Shown: positions 1 to 12,990 of the stretch, one piece after another
Layout of the letters: each line of letters begins with the position of its first letter
Position numbering within the stretch: position 1 is the stretch's first letter
From: Forficula auricularia
Taxonomy: Eukaryota > Arthropoda > Insecta > Dermaptera > Forficulidae
DNA length: 64,000 nucleotides
Direction of reading: 5' to 3'
Assembly: GCA_024734495.1 (NCBI GenBank)
Contig: JALMQS010000085.1
Coordinates: 15,910,048 to 15,974,047, forward strand
Notes under the pieces: model-generated
Databases searched by the model: none
Seen by the model: only the letters and a program-made list of their open reading frames with translations
What the model was told of the DNA's origin: nothing
Made by a program: the position numbers and the translations under genes

Positions 1-1490
1 TAAAGTACCTGGAGGCATCCGAGCGATGCTCGGTAACTTCTTCCTTCAGTTAAAACCTTTATTTTAATATTATTTTTAATTTAAAATTCTAATTAAAAAG
101 GTCGATTTTTATTTGAGAGCCGTTTTCAAATTAAAAAAAATACAAATATATATAGTATTCGCCCACTGTACCCCCACCCCCGAAACCTCGCCCTACCCCG
201 GATTCCCCACCACTGCACCCCACCTCCTGCACCTGTTTTGATTCAACCATATGATTCATTTTTATTCATCCAATTGTTAATAAAAAAACCTATCAAAATG
301 TGTTGTTTTTTCAGAAAATTGAGACCTGCTTATGCGAAATATATTTTTAAATAAATTCTTGATTATTTTTTATTCTATTAAATAAATAAAGTTCTTTATA
401 AAAACAATTATAAAACGTTTATTAATATTTCTAACGTTTATGGAGAACAAAATATGTTAAAATCAACAATCACAATACTTCTTCAAGGCCTTTTAGAACA
501 GAGAACAATGAATAAAGGCAACCCATTGTCTGCCTGGGTACAAAAGGAAAAAGGAAACCTTTTTTTTTAAAACCCTAAGAATGGGATTTGTCTACCTGAG
601 AATAATTAATTTGATTACGAAAAAACCCATTAAAAACAATTTTGTCGAAGATGAGACCGTGACAGATCGAATTGTCACCCCAAAAACCCCCTAACCCGTG
701 AATTTCATCAAAATCGGTAGAGTCGTTTTCGAAATATAACCAAGATACAAATATATATACAAATAAATATACAATTTTTGCTCGTTTAATAAGAGTAGAT
801 TTATAGGCCACAAGACACAATAAGATATATCACTTTACGATAAAATAAAAATCCCAGATAGAAATTGTATAGAAAAACAGAGCATCGCAATACTTCCACA
901 TTATATTCTATGAATATAAATGTGAAAGTAATAAGACATTTTTAATGAGATATTCTCATAGGAATCCACAATATGTGGGCCCCTAATTGTGAGCCGTTTT
1001 TAAAAGTAATCCATTTTTTTAACTTTCCTAGTCACTTCAAAAATGGCTTCGGCAGCAATTGAAGATCACTCCAGAATATCTAAGTCGAAACGTTGTGCAT
1101 CTATTAAGAACAAATCATTAAAATGTTTAATCTTGGTTCTAGGTGGTTTTAGCCAAATTTTTCAAAAGAAACTTAATTGTTCCTTCACATATCGTTTTAG
1201 GCTTTTTGCTGGATCTTACTTACAGGGCCGTACTCGTGGATTTTTCGGGGGGGGGGGGTGGATATCGAAAAAATATTTGTGAATATTTTTCACTATATTA
1301 AATTATTACTTTAACTTGTAGAAGTATATTAGGACTACATATTGTTGATAGATATTAGTTGACTTTGTTAGGTATGTCAGGTGTTGTAATTATAGAAATT
1401 TTTAAGAAAGATTTATTGAGTGAAATGCATTTTAATATTATTTATAATTTATATTACTTATTTATATATTATTATTATATTATAATAATA
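1..1490. other. Intergenic, repeats only
   Basis: Starts with a repeat (AAGTACCTGGAGGCATCCGA) whose relative is at 45195. 560-820 has a relative at 45815-45970 (GAAGATGAGACC, CTCGTTTAATA). A G10 run at 1249. No gene seen. Confidence 0.5.
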
Positions 1491-1500
1491 TTATTAATAA

Positions 1501-1725
1501 GTGTGTAGGAAATAAGGACAATAGCTTATGCAAGTATTTTTTATTTTATGCCAACGTTTCGTCAACTTTGTTGTTCCTCAGGGCTAAAACAAATTAATTC
1601 TCTTTGCATATTTTTCATTTTATAAATATGCAAAGAAATTAATTTGTTTGAGCCCTGAGTTGAGGAAACGTTGGCATAAAATAAAAATAATTGCATAAGC
1701 TATTGTCCTTATTTCCCTACAACAA
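1501..1725. repeat. Palindrome with hammerhead core
   Basis: Arms GTAGGAAATAAGGACAATAG and its complement, about 100 bp each, short loop near 1610. Confidence 0.85.
1556..1581 (-). ncRNA. Hammerhead-like core
   Basis: Minus strand: CTGAGGA, stem CAAC-AAA-GTTG, GAAAC. In the left arm of the palindrome 1501-1725; the right arm has a degenerate copy lacking stem II. Confidence 0.6.
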
Positions 1726-2025
1726 CTTATTAATTTAATCGATGGACATAAATAATCAAAATAATAATATTATTTTTTTAACAGTTCTGGGTGACCCAAA
1801 AAACAATAAGCACAGCCAGGGGAATTGTGTCTTGAAGTCAATCAACAAAAAGCTTATTGAAATTCAACTCAAATTTCTATTTCATTAAAATATATATATT
1901 TATTAAATTGCACCGATCTCGAATACAGAATTAAAAAGTGAAGAAATTTTGTTCAAGATTGTTAGCAAGGAAAACTTTATATTCTAACATGTTTATAAAA
2001 ACCACAGCATTCATTTTTATTAAAT

Positions 2026-3478
2026 AGACCAGGAGCGGAATTGAGAATGCAAATTTTGAGGACCGGAAACTATGCTCAGATTCTTATATATGAGACACCA
2101 AATAGCAACAAACTGGATAGTTGCCAGGAGCTGTGTTGGGCCCTTCTCCCCCACCCCGCCCAATTTGAGGTATTTTCGAATTTTTACGCTGACAGAGGCT
2201 CATATGGTTCGAAATAAATAAAAAAATACCCCTAAGTCAGGGGGTTCCCAAACATTTTCGAGTTGCGGCGTCTTTTTTCAATTAAAATGTTTCCAAAGTA
2301 AACCTAAGTAAAAGTATGACTAATCGTAAGAGATAAAAATAAATAATAAATAAATTCTTTAGCTTCTCACTTTGTTTATTGTGTTAGGTCAAATGTCTTG
2401 CTTCAATTAATTATGAAGCTTCGCGTGGCACTTGAAGAGGCCGCGGCTCCAGGCGCCACGGCGCACAGTTTGGGAGCCTCTGCCCTAAGTCTCAAGTCTC
2501 TATCTCAATTTTAACCCGTGCCGCACAGCGATCTAAGTTTCCAATGAAAATGGAAGTTTTTCAATTTTTTATTCCGACAGAGACTCATGTTTCGAAGTAA
2601 AAAAAAAAATATCCCTTATGTTTCAAATCTATCTCAATTTTTAACCCGTGCTGTACAGCGATCTAAGTTTCCCATTTAATGAAAATGGGGTTTTTCAATT
2701 TTTTATTCCAGCCAAAGTAATGTTTCAAAAATGTTTAAACTCTGTAGACTTAATTCTTATAATAGTAGCTATGATTCAAAATTTTTAAAAATTTTACCTA
2801 TTATAATTTTGGAGTTACAGCTAAATAAAATACTATTATATATCATTAGAGTTAATAAGTTATAGACTCCAAAATTATAAGAGCTAAAAATCTGTAAAAA
2901 TTTTGAGAGATAGGTACTATTATACGGATAAAGTCTACAGAGTTTCAATATTTTTGAACAATTAGTTTGGCCAGAATAAAAAATTGATAGTTCAATGCCA
3001 AAAACCACACATCGAGGTAAGTATCCTATCTAAATAAAGCTAGATATAGCAGTATTTTATCTAGCTGTAACTCAAAAATGATAATAACTAACAAATTTAA
3101 AAAAATTCTGAGGGATAGCTACTATTATAAGGAGTCTACAGAGTTTAAGCATTTTTGAAACATTACTATGGCCGGAATAGAAAATTGAAAAACCCCCATT
3201 CTCATTAGATGGGAAACTTAGACATCGCTGTGCGACACGGGTTAAAATTGAGATAGACTTGAAACTTAAGGGATATTTTTTTTATATCGAAACATATGAG
3301 CCTCTGTCAGGGTAAAAAATCGAAAATACCAAAAATTGGTCGGGGGAGGGGGAGAAGGGACCAACACAGCTCCTGGAAACATACAGTTTGTTGTTATTTG
3401 GGGTTTCAGGTATAAGAATCTGAGCATATTAGATGGTCCTCATATTTTGCATACTCAAATCCACCCAGCTCCCGGTCT
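2026..3478. repeat. Long foldback element, 1.45 kb
   Basis: Ends AGACCAGGAGCGGA and complement TCCACCCAGCTCCCGGTCT. The arms mirror each other (CAACACAGCTCCTGG, ACCCGTGCCGCACAGCG). The left arm is interrupted by the hAT MITE 2238-2482 and holds an internal tandem duplication around 2500-2700. Confidence 0.85.
2238..2482. mobile_element. hAT MITE with 8-bp target duplication
   Basis: Ends CAGGGGGTTCCCAAAC and CAGAGGCTCCCAAAC (complement). Flanks CCCTAAGT at 2230-2237 and 2483-2490 are identical. It is inserted in the left arm of the 2026-3478 palindrome. No coding capacity. Confidence 0.88.
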
Positions 3479-5250
3479 AAAAATTTATAAACATTTTATC
3501 GGAGAATAAGCTCAAAAATTTGTTTATTTACTCTTAAGGAGGTCCTTTCGCTCCAGTTGAGTCAAAAGAAGTGCAGTATCTAATATTTAATAAAATAAGT
3601 TAAAATAAAAATGAAAAATAATAGAATTACAAATAAAATAGTATGAAAGCCGTAAATGTTTGAAATAAAAACAATTATAAAAAAAATAATTAAATACAAA
3701 AGTTAGTTTGATTTATTCAAATCAGCTGATAATAAGTCTTGTATGATTTGGCAATGCGTTGTATTAAGACTGTTTTTGTTTACATCCATACATAGCATTT
3801 ATGTGATTTTTTAAAGTAAATTCGTCAGTCAATGATATATTTTATTGTAAAAAAAGAAACCTGCATGTTTCAAAAAGCTAATTTTTAGTTTTTTTAACTT
3901 TATCTATTCAAATAATAGTAGTATAATTCAAGAGAAAGTGTCAAGATCTTAATTTTCCATAAGACTCTAAGAAAATGTTTACTTTTTAAAAAATTTTATT
4001 TTCGAAAATTTGCTCGCTTATGTGTGATTCAAAAACTTTACCAAAGCATAGATAGAGACGAGGGGTGAACCGCGATTGGAATTAGGTGTACACAATCGTC
4101 TTTGGAATTACTTTGGAATTCATTAGATAATCTATTGTCTTCTACTTTGAAATGAAAGTGGAAGTAGGTGTACACGATTTTAGGTCGCGGTTCACCCCTT
4201 GGATAGAAACTCAAACTATTATAAAAAATTAAGTTATATTTATAATCTAATATTTTTTATTTAACATTGGCGGCGAAAGGACCTCCTTAAATGAACGGGT
4301 AAAAACCTTACGTGACGACTGTTGGAAAAACGAAAAGCGAGTTGTACACATTTTCCTGTGTCAATTCATTTTCATTTTGAAGGGGGGGTTAGAACGACCC
4401 TGGTATAAGTTCTTGGGGTCTTAGAATGAAAAACGTCAAGAAATATGACACTAGTAGGAGCATGATAACAGATAACCACAATTGGAGAATTTTTTATCAA
4501 AGTCCATTCATCATTTTTATTTGACGAAAGATTGTCATATTTAGCGACATTGTTCGATTCCTCTACTCAGAAAAAATAATTTTTCCTTCATACTATGATT
4601 AATTACAACCTTGAAAAGTTTTTCAAAACGAAGAGCCAAGCTATGGATGAATAAAATGATTTTTAAATAATTACAATTCAAAATGATATTTCTATTTATA
4701 AAAAAACAGTCAAATAAATTTGAATTAAAAATCAATGGGATGTATAGTGAAAAAGTTTACTTACTAAAAGATTTTAATCAAAATGCTAAGTCTTCTCCGT
4801 GTATCAGTTAGCTAAAATAAAATGTCCAGGAAATTGCAATAAACTACCTCATGTAATTGATTGATTAAATAAATTATGATTAATGATTGTTTATTTATTT
4901 ATTTTTCTTAATTTGAATCCATATTATTAAAACTATTTATTTTCTTAATAGTGTCGATGAAATTTAATTATCTTTTGTTAAATTGATAACTTATTAAATT
5001 TTATTGTAATTTATTTCAAAAGAATTTTATTTAGAATAGGATATTAGATAACAGAAACTATAAACATTGATGATTAATATATAATAGATGAAGATTCTAG
5101 AGGAAATTTTAATATATTTTTTTATATTCATATGGTAATTATTTTAATATAATGGTTTTTATTGTCCTCATGGAACAAAAAAGATTGGATTTGAGAATTA
5201 TTTCAAATTTAGTTTTTAAGGAAAATTAAAAAAAAACAAATTTCCTCAGA
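3479..5250. other. Intergenic AT-rich, no gene seen
   Basis: Contains MITE copy 1 only. No convincing coding sequence. Confidence 0.5.
4059..4201. mobile_element. CGAGGGGTGAACC MITE, copy 1
   Basis: Inverted ends CGAGGGGTGAACCGCGA and the complement of TCGCGGTTCACCCCTTG. Flanks GATAGAGA and GATAGAAA (8 bp, one mismatch). Inner sequence has mirrored AGGTGTACAC. Confidence 0.9.
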
Positions 5251-5259
5251 TATAATCCA

Positions 5260-7320
5260 GAGATCATGGAGAAAATTATCTGGGGGACCGGGGGCAGTGC
5301 CCCAGCCAAAGTTCGATTCAAGCGTGCACTCCCCTAGACCCCTTTACAGGAACCAATCGAGCCATTTTGACGCTTCTGTAACTTCGCACTAGAAACATCT
5401 ACATGGTTGAATTTTTTCCCCACAATATTGGTCCATAAGCTTAACTAAATTAGCAAATTTCATATTCCTATTGCTTATAACGTCCAAGTTAGAAGAAGCC
5501 AAAGATAGGCTTTTTCCTCACTCACTGACTGACTGACTGATCAAAATTCTAAGCCCTAGAGCAGCGATTCTCAACAGGGGGCCCGCGGAAAGTATGTAGG
5601 GGGGCCGCGAAAATATTAGAATTTTTTAAGTTTTTATATCTTTACAAATAAAAAAAATAAATAAAAAAAAATATGTTACTAGTTTTTATAAGTGATACAT
5701 TTGTGGGCATTCCACGCCAAATCGGACGGTTTGAAAAATTTTAATTTTTGATTTCCTTCATTTTTTGACATTTTTTAGTATCCATCAAAAAACTCTTCCT
5801 GGTAAATTTTGAAATTTTTTGATCACCGGTTTAAAAGATATCGAATTTCGGTTTTTCGCTCATAACTTCTTCAAAAATGGTCCAAATTCAAAACTATTGT
5901 TTTTTACATACTTTTTAGAAAAAAATACAACAAATTATTTAAAGTGTTTTTATATGCGATTTTTGAGTTTAAAAATTTTAATCTTGTTTTTGAAACTGTA
6001 TGTAGGAACTCTTCGATTTTTTTGATAATTTTTTATTTTAAACTTCTATTCATTCTACAAATTTTAAGACCGGGTTGATAGTGGTCCTATGATAATTACT
6101 ATTTTTTTTTCGATTTTTGATTTTGATTTTCTTTCAACAAACTAAAATACTATTTATTTTAAACACCTGTTGACGATAAAAATCAATTGAAAATAACTAA
6201 AAAAAGAGAGCTCAATACCAAAAAGTGGTTTTAATAATGGTTAATATAGCGAATAAATTTTTTTCGAAATTTTCAAAAATCGAAAAAAATAGTAATTATC
6301 ATAGGACCACTATCAACCCGGTCTTAAAATTTGTAGAATGAATAGAAGTTTAAAATAAAAAATTATCAAAAAAATCGAAGAGTACATACAGTTTCAAAAA
6401 CAAGATTAAAATTTTCAAACTACAAAAATTGCATATAAAAACACTTTAAATAATTTTTTTGTATTTTATTTCTAAAAAGTATGTAAAAAAATAAAAATTT
6501 TGAATCTGGACCATTTTTGAAGAAATAATGAGCGAAAAACCGAAATTCGATATCTTTTAAACCGGTGATTAAAAAAAATTTCAAAATTTACCAGGAAGAG
6601 TTTTTTGATGGGTACTAAAAAATGTCAAAAAATGAAGGAAATCAAAAATTAAAATTTTTCAAACCGTCCGATTTGGCGTGGAATGATGCCCATATTGTAA
6701 GTGACAGATGAATTTAATGACATCTCAATATTCTTAAACATGGTCAAACTAAATGAAAACGTTGAGCGCATAGGTAAATTTGACCCAAACAGACAGACAG
6801 ACAAAATTACAAGTTGAATAAAACCGTGTAAATATTTTTTATAAGTCTAGGTTTACAATTTTTGTACGAGTAATTACGAGTATGTTACCTAATGGTGGGG
6901 GAGAGGGTACTTAAAATATTTTAGGATTTTAAGGGGGCCGCGTATATACTTTCGGATTTTAAGGGGGCCGCGACTAATAAAAGGTTAAGAACCACTGCCC
7001 TAGAGTACTTCCGCTGATCCTACTAATACTAAAATTTGGCATAGTGGTAGAGTTTGAGGTATAATTAAATGGAAAAATCAAGAAAGCGAAACTTTCCCTT
7101 CTTCAGGATCTAAAATGAACGGGTGAATTTTATAGGCTTAATTAACACAAAAGAAAAAGAAAATGAACCAAGAAATCTGAAATTTTGCATACCTACTGGT
7201 AGAGCTTGGCACATTAATAAAAGAGAAAATTGAAAAATGGAAACATTCCCTTCTTCAGGGCATTAATACATCTAACTTACAAAAAGAAGTGAAATCCTAC
7301 AAAAACACACGTATAAAAAA
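5260..7320. repeat. Dispersed repeat split by hAT 5562-6997
   Basis: Left part 5260-5561 (CACTGACTGACTGACTGATC) and right part 7006-7320 (AATTTGGCATAGTGGTAGAG). The same wording recurs at 33.57-33.99 kb. Confidence 0.7.
5562..6997. mobile_element. hAT element carrying a large internal palindrome
   Basis: Ends CAGCGATTCTCAACAGGGG and CAGTGGTTCTTAACC (complement), 8-bp duplication CCCTAGAG at 5554-5561 and 6998-7005. Most of the inside is one foldback, arms about 5704-6190 and 6195-6691, so the element may be a vehicle for, or a host of, another foldback. It splits a dispersed repeat at 5260-7320. No transposase recognised. Confidence 0.9.
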
Positions 7321-7765
7321 AGGCCAAGTTCGATATTTGTCAAAAAAAGTAGTGAGATCTAATAAGTGCTGCCAAGTTTAATATCATCAATTTATTAAAC
7401 GAGTCGAGAAATATAATAACTTCAATTAAAACGCATGTTTTTCATTTTACATGTCCATATGTATTTATTGATTTCACATTTTTTGTTGAAATTATTTTCC
7501 TAAAATTTGGCTTTTACGTGATATGATAACTAATTCGTCACATACATAATGCGTAAAAGCCAAGATTTAGGAAAATAATTTCAACAAAAAATGTAAAATC
7601 ACTAAATATAGATGGAGATGTAAAAATGAAAAACATGCGTTTCAAATGATGTTATTATATCCTCGACTAGTTTAATAAATTGATGATATTAAACTTGGCA
7701 GCATATTAAACTCACTTATTTTTTTGACAAACGGTTTTTATTAATCGAACTTGGCTTTTTTTATA
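7305..7765. repeat. Foldback of the GGCCAAGTTCG type, copy 1
   Basis: Arms of ~200 bp starting GGCCAAGTTCGAT and ending ATCGAACTTGGC, centre near 7525. Same family as 56065-56885. Confidence 0.85.
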
Positions 7766-7859
7766 CTTAGTGTTTTTGATGGGATTGATCTTTTTCGCGA
7801 AAATGAAAACAAGAAGAATGGATTTCATTTTTAAATGAATAGTTCAAGCTTGAACTGTA

Positions 7860-10060
7860 ACAATTTAGGTTAAAGTAAGTAAAAAATGTTTGACTTTGTT
7901 CTTTTAGGATTTTATCAAGATTCTGAATAAATTCTCTATTTTATACATGTTTGTTTCCTTTTACACAATTTTAAAACAAAGGCTAAATATTTTCTAGAGC
8001 ACCACCTTCACTAATTTTAGCTCGAGTCGCCACAGGTCATAAGTTATTAGTCGTGTATAAATTTTAATTCAATTGAAATAAAGGAAGAGGGTGTAAATTA
8101 AAATTGTCGAAAAATAAATATTTTAATCGTTCATATCTCGTCTACAGTAAGTTGCAGAAGTTTGGGATTTGAAACTTAAGCTATCTAGAGGCTAGAAGAG
8201 GTACCTCAAGATTTTGGCTAAAATCGAAGAATCGGAAATTGATGTTTACGTACATATGTATGTAATGTACTCCCTGCGTTTGGCAACCGGTCTCTCAGCT
8301 ACGAAATTTGAAACTTAAGCTCGATATAGACTAAAACAAGTAGGTACAGCAAGCCTTTGATTGAAATCGGAAGACCGGAAGTTGGCATTTACATGAAATA
8401 TTTTTCGTTTTTTGTGATTTTCTCAAAAACGGCTTTAACGATTTTTTTTACTTCCACATTTATATTCTATCTATCTATATAAAATAGAATATAATGTGAA
8501 GTATTGCAATCTCCTGTCTGGGTCCTGACTCTTTGAGATCTTGTATCTCAGAGATGAAAAACGTAAATTTCATTTTGTGACATCTAGGTGGAAGGAATCG
8601 ATGCCCTTAATAGTTTGAAACCGGATTTAGGACATAAAACCGGATATTGTGGTCCCTAGAGGCCAAAAACTGAAGAAATCGATTGAGTTACCATCCCTGC
8701 GTTTGGCAACCATAAGTTTCAGAGCTACCAAATTCGAAACTCAAGCTCTATATAGGCAAGAAGGAGTACAGCAAGCTTTTGGTTCAAATTGGAACACAGG
8801 ACGTTATATGTAAGATTTTTCGTTTTTTTTTAGTTTCTCAAAAAGGCCACAAACGATTTTTTTAATTGGTGTACTTATCAAGTCTCATGAGTTATTTATT
8901 AGTCGTGTATAAATTTTAATCCGATAAAGGAAGGGGGTGTAAATTAGGAGTGTCGCGATGATTTCAAATAAGTGAGAATGTGAAAGTCGTGTGGTGAGCA
9001 CACCAATGATTTTTTTTTTCAATTGATGTATAATACTTATCAAGTGTCAAAAGTTATTAGTCGTGTATAAATTTTAGTCCGATAAAGGAAGGGGTGTAAA
9101 TTAGGAGTGTCGCGATGATTTCAAATAAGTGAGAATGTTAAAGTCGTATGGTGATCACACCAGTTGATTTTTTTCAATTGATGTACTTATCAAGAGTCAA
9201 AAGTTATTCATCATTATCATCATCATTAGCCTGTCGATAGCGACAATCCACTGCTGAATATAGGCCTCTTCCATCAAATGGAAGGGTTGGCATTAAGTCA
9301 CCACGCTTGCCAGACGGATTGGTGACTAGGAATCAGATTATAGCCGGTCAAATATCAATGCAGGGACTCGGACTCGAACCCGGGACTCCTGCTTAGAAGG
9401 CTAGTGTCTTAAGCTCTCGGCTAATCCGATTCCTCAAAAAAGTTATTAGTCGTGTATAAATTTTAATCCAATTGATATAAAGGAAGAGGGTGTAAATAGG
9501 AGTGTCGCAAAATAAATATTTTAATCGTTCATATCTCGTCTAAGGTAAGTAGCAGAGCTTTGAGATTTGAAACATAAGCTATCTAGAGGCTAGAAGAAGT
9601 ACCTCAAGATTTTGGATAAAATCGAACAACCGGAAGTTGCTGTTTACTTGATAACTTTTGGTATTTTTTTAATAATCAAATATCTCAAGTTCTTCAAAGA
9701 GTAAGTATAAATTCCCATTGGAATCAAGTGAGGAGAGTAAATTAGTCATGTCGCAAAAAATTAATGTCCTTATCTCGGATATGGTGAGTCGCAGAGGTTC
9801 GGAATTTGAAACTTAAGCTATCTTGAGGCTAGAAGAAGTATCCCAAGATTGTGGTTAAAATCAAAAGACCAGAAGTACATGTTTAATTGAAGATTGTTGA
9901 TATTTTGTAATTTCGTATTTTTTCGGGTTTTCTCAAAATGGTTTGGGGGACCCCAAATTGCAGTAATTTGAATGAAGAAAATTGGTATGATTTCAAATAA
10001 AAAAAAAATTTCAAATAAGGGAGAAACTAATGTGAAAAGTCGTGTGGTGTCCACACAAGT
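7860..10060. repeat. Dispersed repeat, several partial tandem copies
   Basis: GTCGTGTATAAATTTTAATC, GAAATAAAGGAAGAGGGTG and ACTTAAGCTATCTAGAGGC recur at 8.05, 8.9, 9.05, 9.45 and 9.55 kb; parts of the unit recur at 9.8 kb and again at 27.6-28.55 kb. Interrupted by the SINE at 9207-9434. No coding sequence seen. Confidence 0.75.
9207..9434 (-). mobile_element. tRNA-derived SINE
   Basis: On the minus strand the element begins with a tRNA-like head (ATTAGCCGAGAGCTTAAGAC, loop CTTCTAA as in a tRNA-Arg, B box GGTTCGAGTCC). It continues through GAGGCCTATATTCAGCAGTGG and ends in a TGATGATGATAATG microsatellite. Flanks CAAAAGTTATT and CAAAAAAGTTATT look like a target duplication and interrupt a dispersed repeat. 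The ATAGGCCTC core resembles a motif I remember from many arthropod SINEs. Confidence 0.78.
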
Positions 10061-11301
10061 TGATTTTCTCTCTCTGTATTTCTGAATTCAGATAGCCACT
10101 ATAACTTAAGAACGAAAAGTCTTACAAAGTTTGTTCTTGTACTAAAATGTTTGTATTTCCAATGCAGAAAATTAATTGGATTTTGGGCTTTTTGGCTTTA
10201 GAACTTCTGATTCAAAAATTCAGAAAACATCATTTGTTGAATAATTTTATTGAGATGCTTAGGCGATGTATTTATAATATAGGCATAAATGAACAAAATT
10301 TTGAAAAAAATTTTAGAAACTTTTTAAAATTTAAAATATAAAATACTAGGTATGTTTCACATAGATATTTATTCTTTACTTTATTTAAAATGTTTCACCA
10401 AGAACTCACACCATTCTCCCATATTTATATAATATATATATATATATAATTATATTTATCTTTATTATTAATTACTTATAAGAACGTTTCTAGCGTAAAG
10501 AAGTTTTCACTTTTTTTGTTATTTAATAAATGTGCAGGCGAGCGATTCTTCCATTAGAATCTTATCAAGGAAAATGACTAGAAAGGGCGCGGATAGAAGG
10601 ACCGGACTTCTATTAGAGCTAATGCATTGCAAGTATGCTAAATACAAGTCCAGACCTGTTTCAGACTATTGGAGATTAATTTCTTAGTTTCAATTATTCT
10701 AGGAAAGCCCTTTTGACGGTAGGTAAGAAAATTTAATATTTCTCATTTAAAATTATTAATTCATCGAAACTGCAAACGTCGTACTGATAATTAATTATGT
10801 TATTATACATATATTATGTAAACAGATTACTTTTACATCAATTTAAACAAAAGGCAACGCAAAAACAAATCCTTTCTTTTGCCTACAAGTTGTCAAAGCA
10901 ATTTTCGATGTTTTTCATGGATCGACTAGCTAAATCCATGAAGGCTCCCATCTCTCATTTCAACAGCTGTCATTTATCAATTTGAGGGATTTGTCCTTGA
11001 ACATTTAATTGAAAACCGAAGAAGATAACAAGTGAGAGCTTGCGGTAACGTCAGATGGGTGGGTGGATGGAGAACTCGAGAAACAAGGCACGCGGAAAAA
11101 CAAGCAGAAAAACTTGCAAGAAAATTAATTGGAGCCGCGAAAAAACATTAATTAATATACGTTGAGAAGAGAGTGAAAGTAGAGAAGAGATACTATAAAT
11201 CTTTAGAAAGAGAAACCACTGAGACTGTCCTTTCCTTGATCAATAGAAATATATATGTATAGACCGAATATAAATATGTTTATATATAATTTATTTATTG
11301 A

Positions 11302-11485
11302 AGGAGACAATAAAAGAGTGTGTCTTCTGCTGGAATTATAAATTTTATTTATAACGAGACTATAGTTTCGAGAGCTTTGCACTCTTCATCAGTCTATTAT
11401 AATTGATTCACAGGAATTAATAGATCTCGTTATAAATAAAATTTATAATTCCAGCAGAAGACACACTCTTTTATTGTCTCCTTCA
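11302..11485. repeat. Foldback with hammerhead core
   Basis: 60-bp near-perfect arms (AGACACACTCTTTTATTGTC at the right). The TCTGCTACTCTCGGCAAAA flank of the family follows at 11498. Confidence 0.85.
11365..11392 (-). ncRNA. Hammerhead-like core
   Basis: Minus strand: CTGATGA, stem AGAG-TGCAAAG-CTCT, GAAAC, then TATAGTC (GUC cleavage-type triplet). In the loop side of foldback 11302-11485. Confidence 0.68.
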
Positions 11486-11550
11486 ATATTTAAAAATTCT
11501 GCTACTCTCGGCAAAAAACTTTCAATATAATTTATTTGTTAGAGACTATA

Positions 11551-11578
11551 GTTTCGAAGGTTTGACCTTCAACATCAG
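11551..11578 (-). ncRNA. Hammerhead-like core, one core base changed
   Basis: Minus strand: CTGATGT in place of CTGATGA, stem GAAGG-TCAAA-CCTTC, GAAAC, TATAGTC. Partner of the plus-strand core at 11892. Confidence 0.6.
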
Positions 11579-11713
11579 TCTTTTTAATAAGAAATATTCT
11601 ATCTGTTATTTCTCATGGGTTCAAATAGCCGATTGGATATAGATAAATTCGTAGAATCGTTTGTTATGTGAGCAACTTACTATATATCACTATATCCAAT
11701 CGGATAATTGAAC

Positions 11714-11844
11714 CGAGGGGTGAACCGCGACCTAATATCGTGTACACTTACTTCCACTTCCAAATAAAGACAATAGATGAATGGGCATTATCTAATGAAT
11801 TCCAAAGACGTGTACATCTAATTCTAATCGCGGTTCACCCCTTG
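11714..11844. mobile_element. CGAGGGGTGAACC MITE, copy 2
   Basis: Same ends, opposite orientation to copy 1, with ATTGAAC repeated on both sides. It is inserted at the centre of the hammerhead-bearing palindrome 11530-11945. Confidence 0.9.
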
Positions 11845-11891
11845 ATTGAACCCATGAGAAATAACAGATAAAATATTTCTTATTAAAAAGT

Positions 11892-11919
11892 CTGATGATG
11901 AAGATCAAACCTTCGAAAC
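11892..11919 (+). ncRNA. Hammerhead-like core
   Basis: CTGATGA, stem GAAG...CTTC, GAAAC, TATAGTC. Right arm of the palindrome 11530-11945. Confidence 0.68.
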
Positions 11920-12837
11920 TATAGTCTCTAACAAATACAAATATATAGGTATATTTTTATTTGCATCAAGCAGAAGACAACCTCATTGATTTCTCTTTAT
12001 GAACCAACAAAATCTTTTCAATAAATCGTTATAGTATAAATGGTTGATTCTTATTATCAAATCCTTCTTTAATAATATGAGTGTATTCTTTTAAGCTGCA
12101 GGGATAACAATTTCGATGTCCCACAAACTTAAAAAGTAATTTCCTTAGGGATAGTGTAAAAAAGTATTAAGAGGCGGAAGAAAGGGGTGAAATACAGAGC
12201 GGGAAATTCTACATTTGTGCAAATCCAATAAAAACTGCAATTTGGAAAATAGATTTTCCTGAGTTTAGGTCTACAATACAATATTTGTATTTGTTTATTT
12301 TTTTGAATATTTTTATTATTTTTTGCTGACACATGTCATCAACAAAACAATATCGAATATTATCAATTGAAAATTAATATTAAAAAAATAACTCGGAATT
12401 AGTGCAATTAAATTTTAGAAATTTGTCGATCCTATGAGGAAATCTCCTCAGAGAAAGTAGGTTAAATGAATTCCAATGTTTTAATTATTGTTGATAATCC
12501 AATAAATGACATTATGAGAAAATCCAAATCTAAGAGTAAAAGTTCAATGAAAAGTGTGAGCAATTGATTTACCTACCTTGCCAGAGTAAAGTGAAATGAA
12601 TATTAGTAGTGTAGAATTCGCAAAATATTATTATTTAGTCAATACTTTCTCGTAATGAAAATTTCAAACCATAATTTCAAGACAATTTTTTAAATATAAA
12701 TTTTCTCTTATTAATGTAATGCGCTTTGGGAATGTCAAAGTTCTCACTAACATGATTGTTCAAATGAAGCCATTCCTAACACTCACAAAACAATTAAAGT
12801 ATAGCGAATGGAAAGCTGGATCAACTAAGAGGGAAAT

Positions 12838-12990
12838 TGGCAGCAACACGATTGAGTTGCCTCGCACTAGACTAGACTGAGAGCAGAGCGGAGGAGAGGA
12901 GACCTCGCTCGCTAACTTGACACCAGACGACAGACTGCGCTTCAACTCAGCGCCTCCCACCCCTCAACGGACAAGTGGCAAATCTAACTA
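12838..12990 (+). promoter_or_regulatory. GC-richer island upstream of heme oxygenase
   Basis: A locally GC-rich stretch (GAGCGGAGGAGAGGAGACC, CAGACGACAGACTGCGC) about 620-770 bp before the heme oxygenase ATG, in otherwise AT-rich DNA. It could be a promoter or non-coding first exon. No specific element is recognised. Confidence 0.3.

Larger units (their letters stand above)
11530..11945. repeat. Palindrome with two hammerhead cores, split by a MITE
   Basis: Arms GAGACTATAGTTTCGAAGG and complement. The centre carries MITE copy 2 (11714-11844). Confidence 0.88.

Noticed and set aside
10147..10341. 64-aa plus-strand ORF
   Set aside because: AT-rich composition, no recognisable domain, and no splice partner found.
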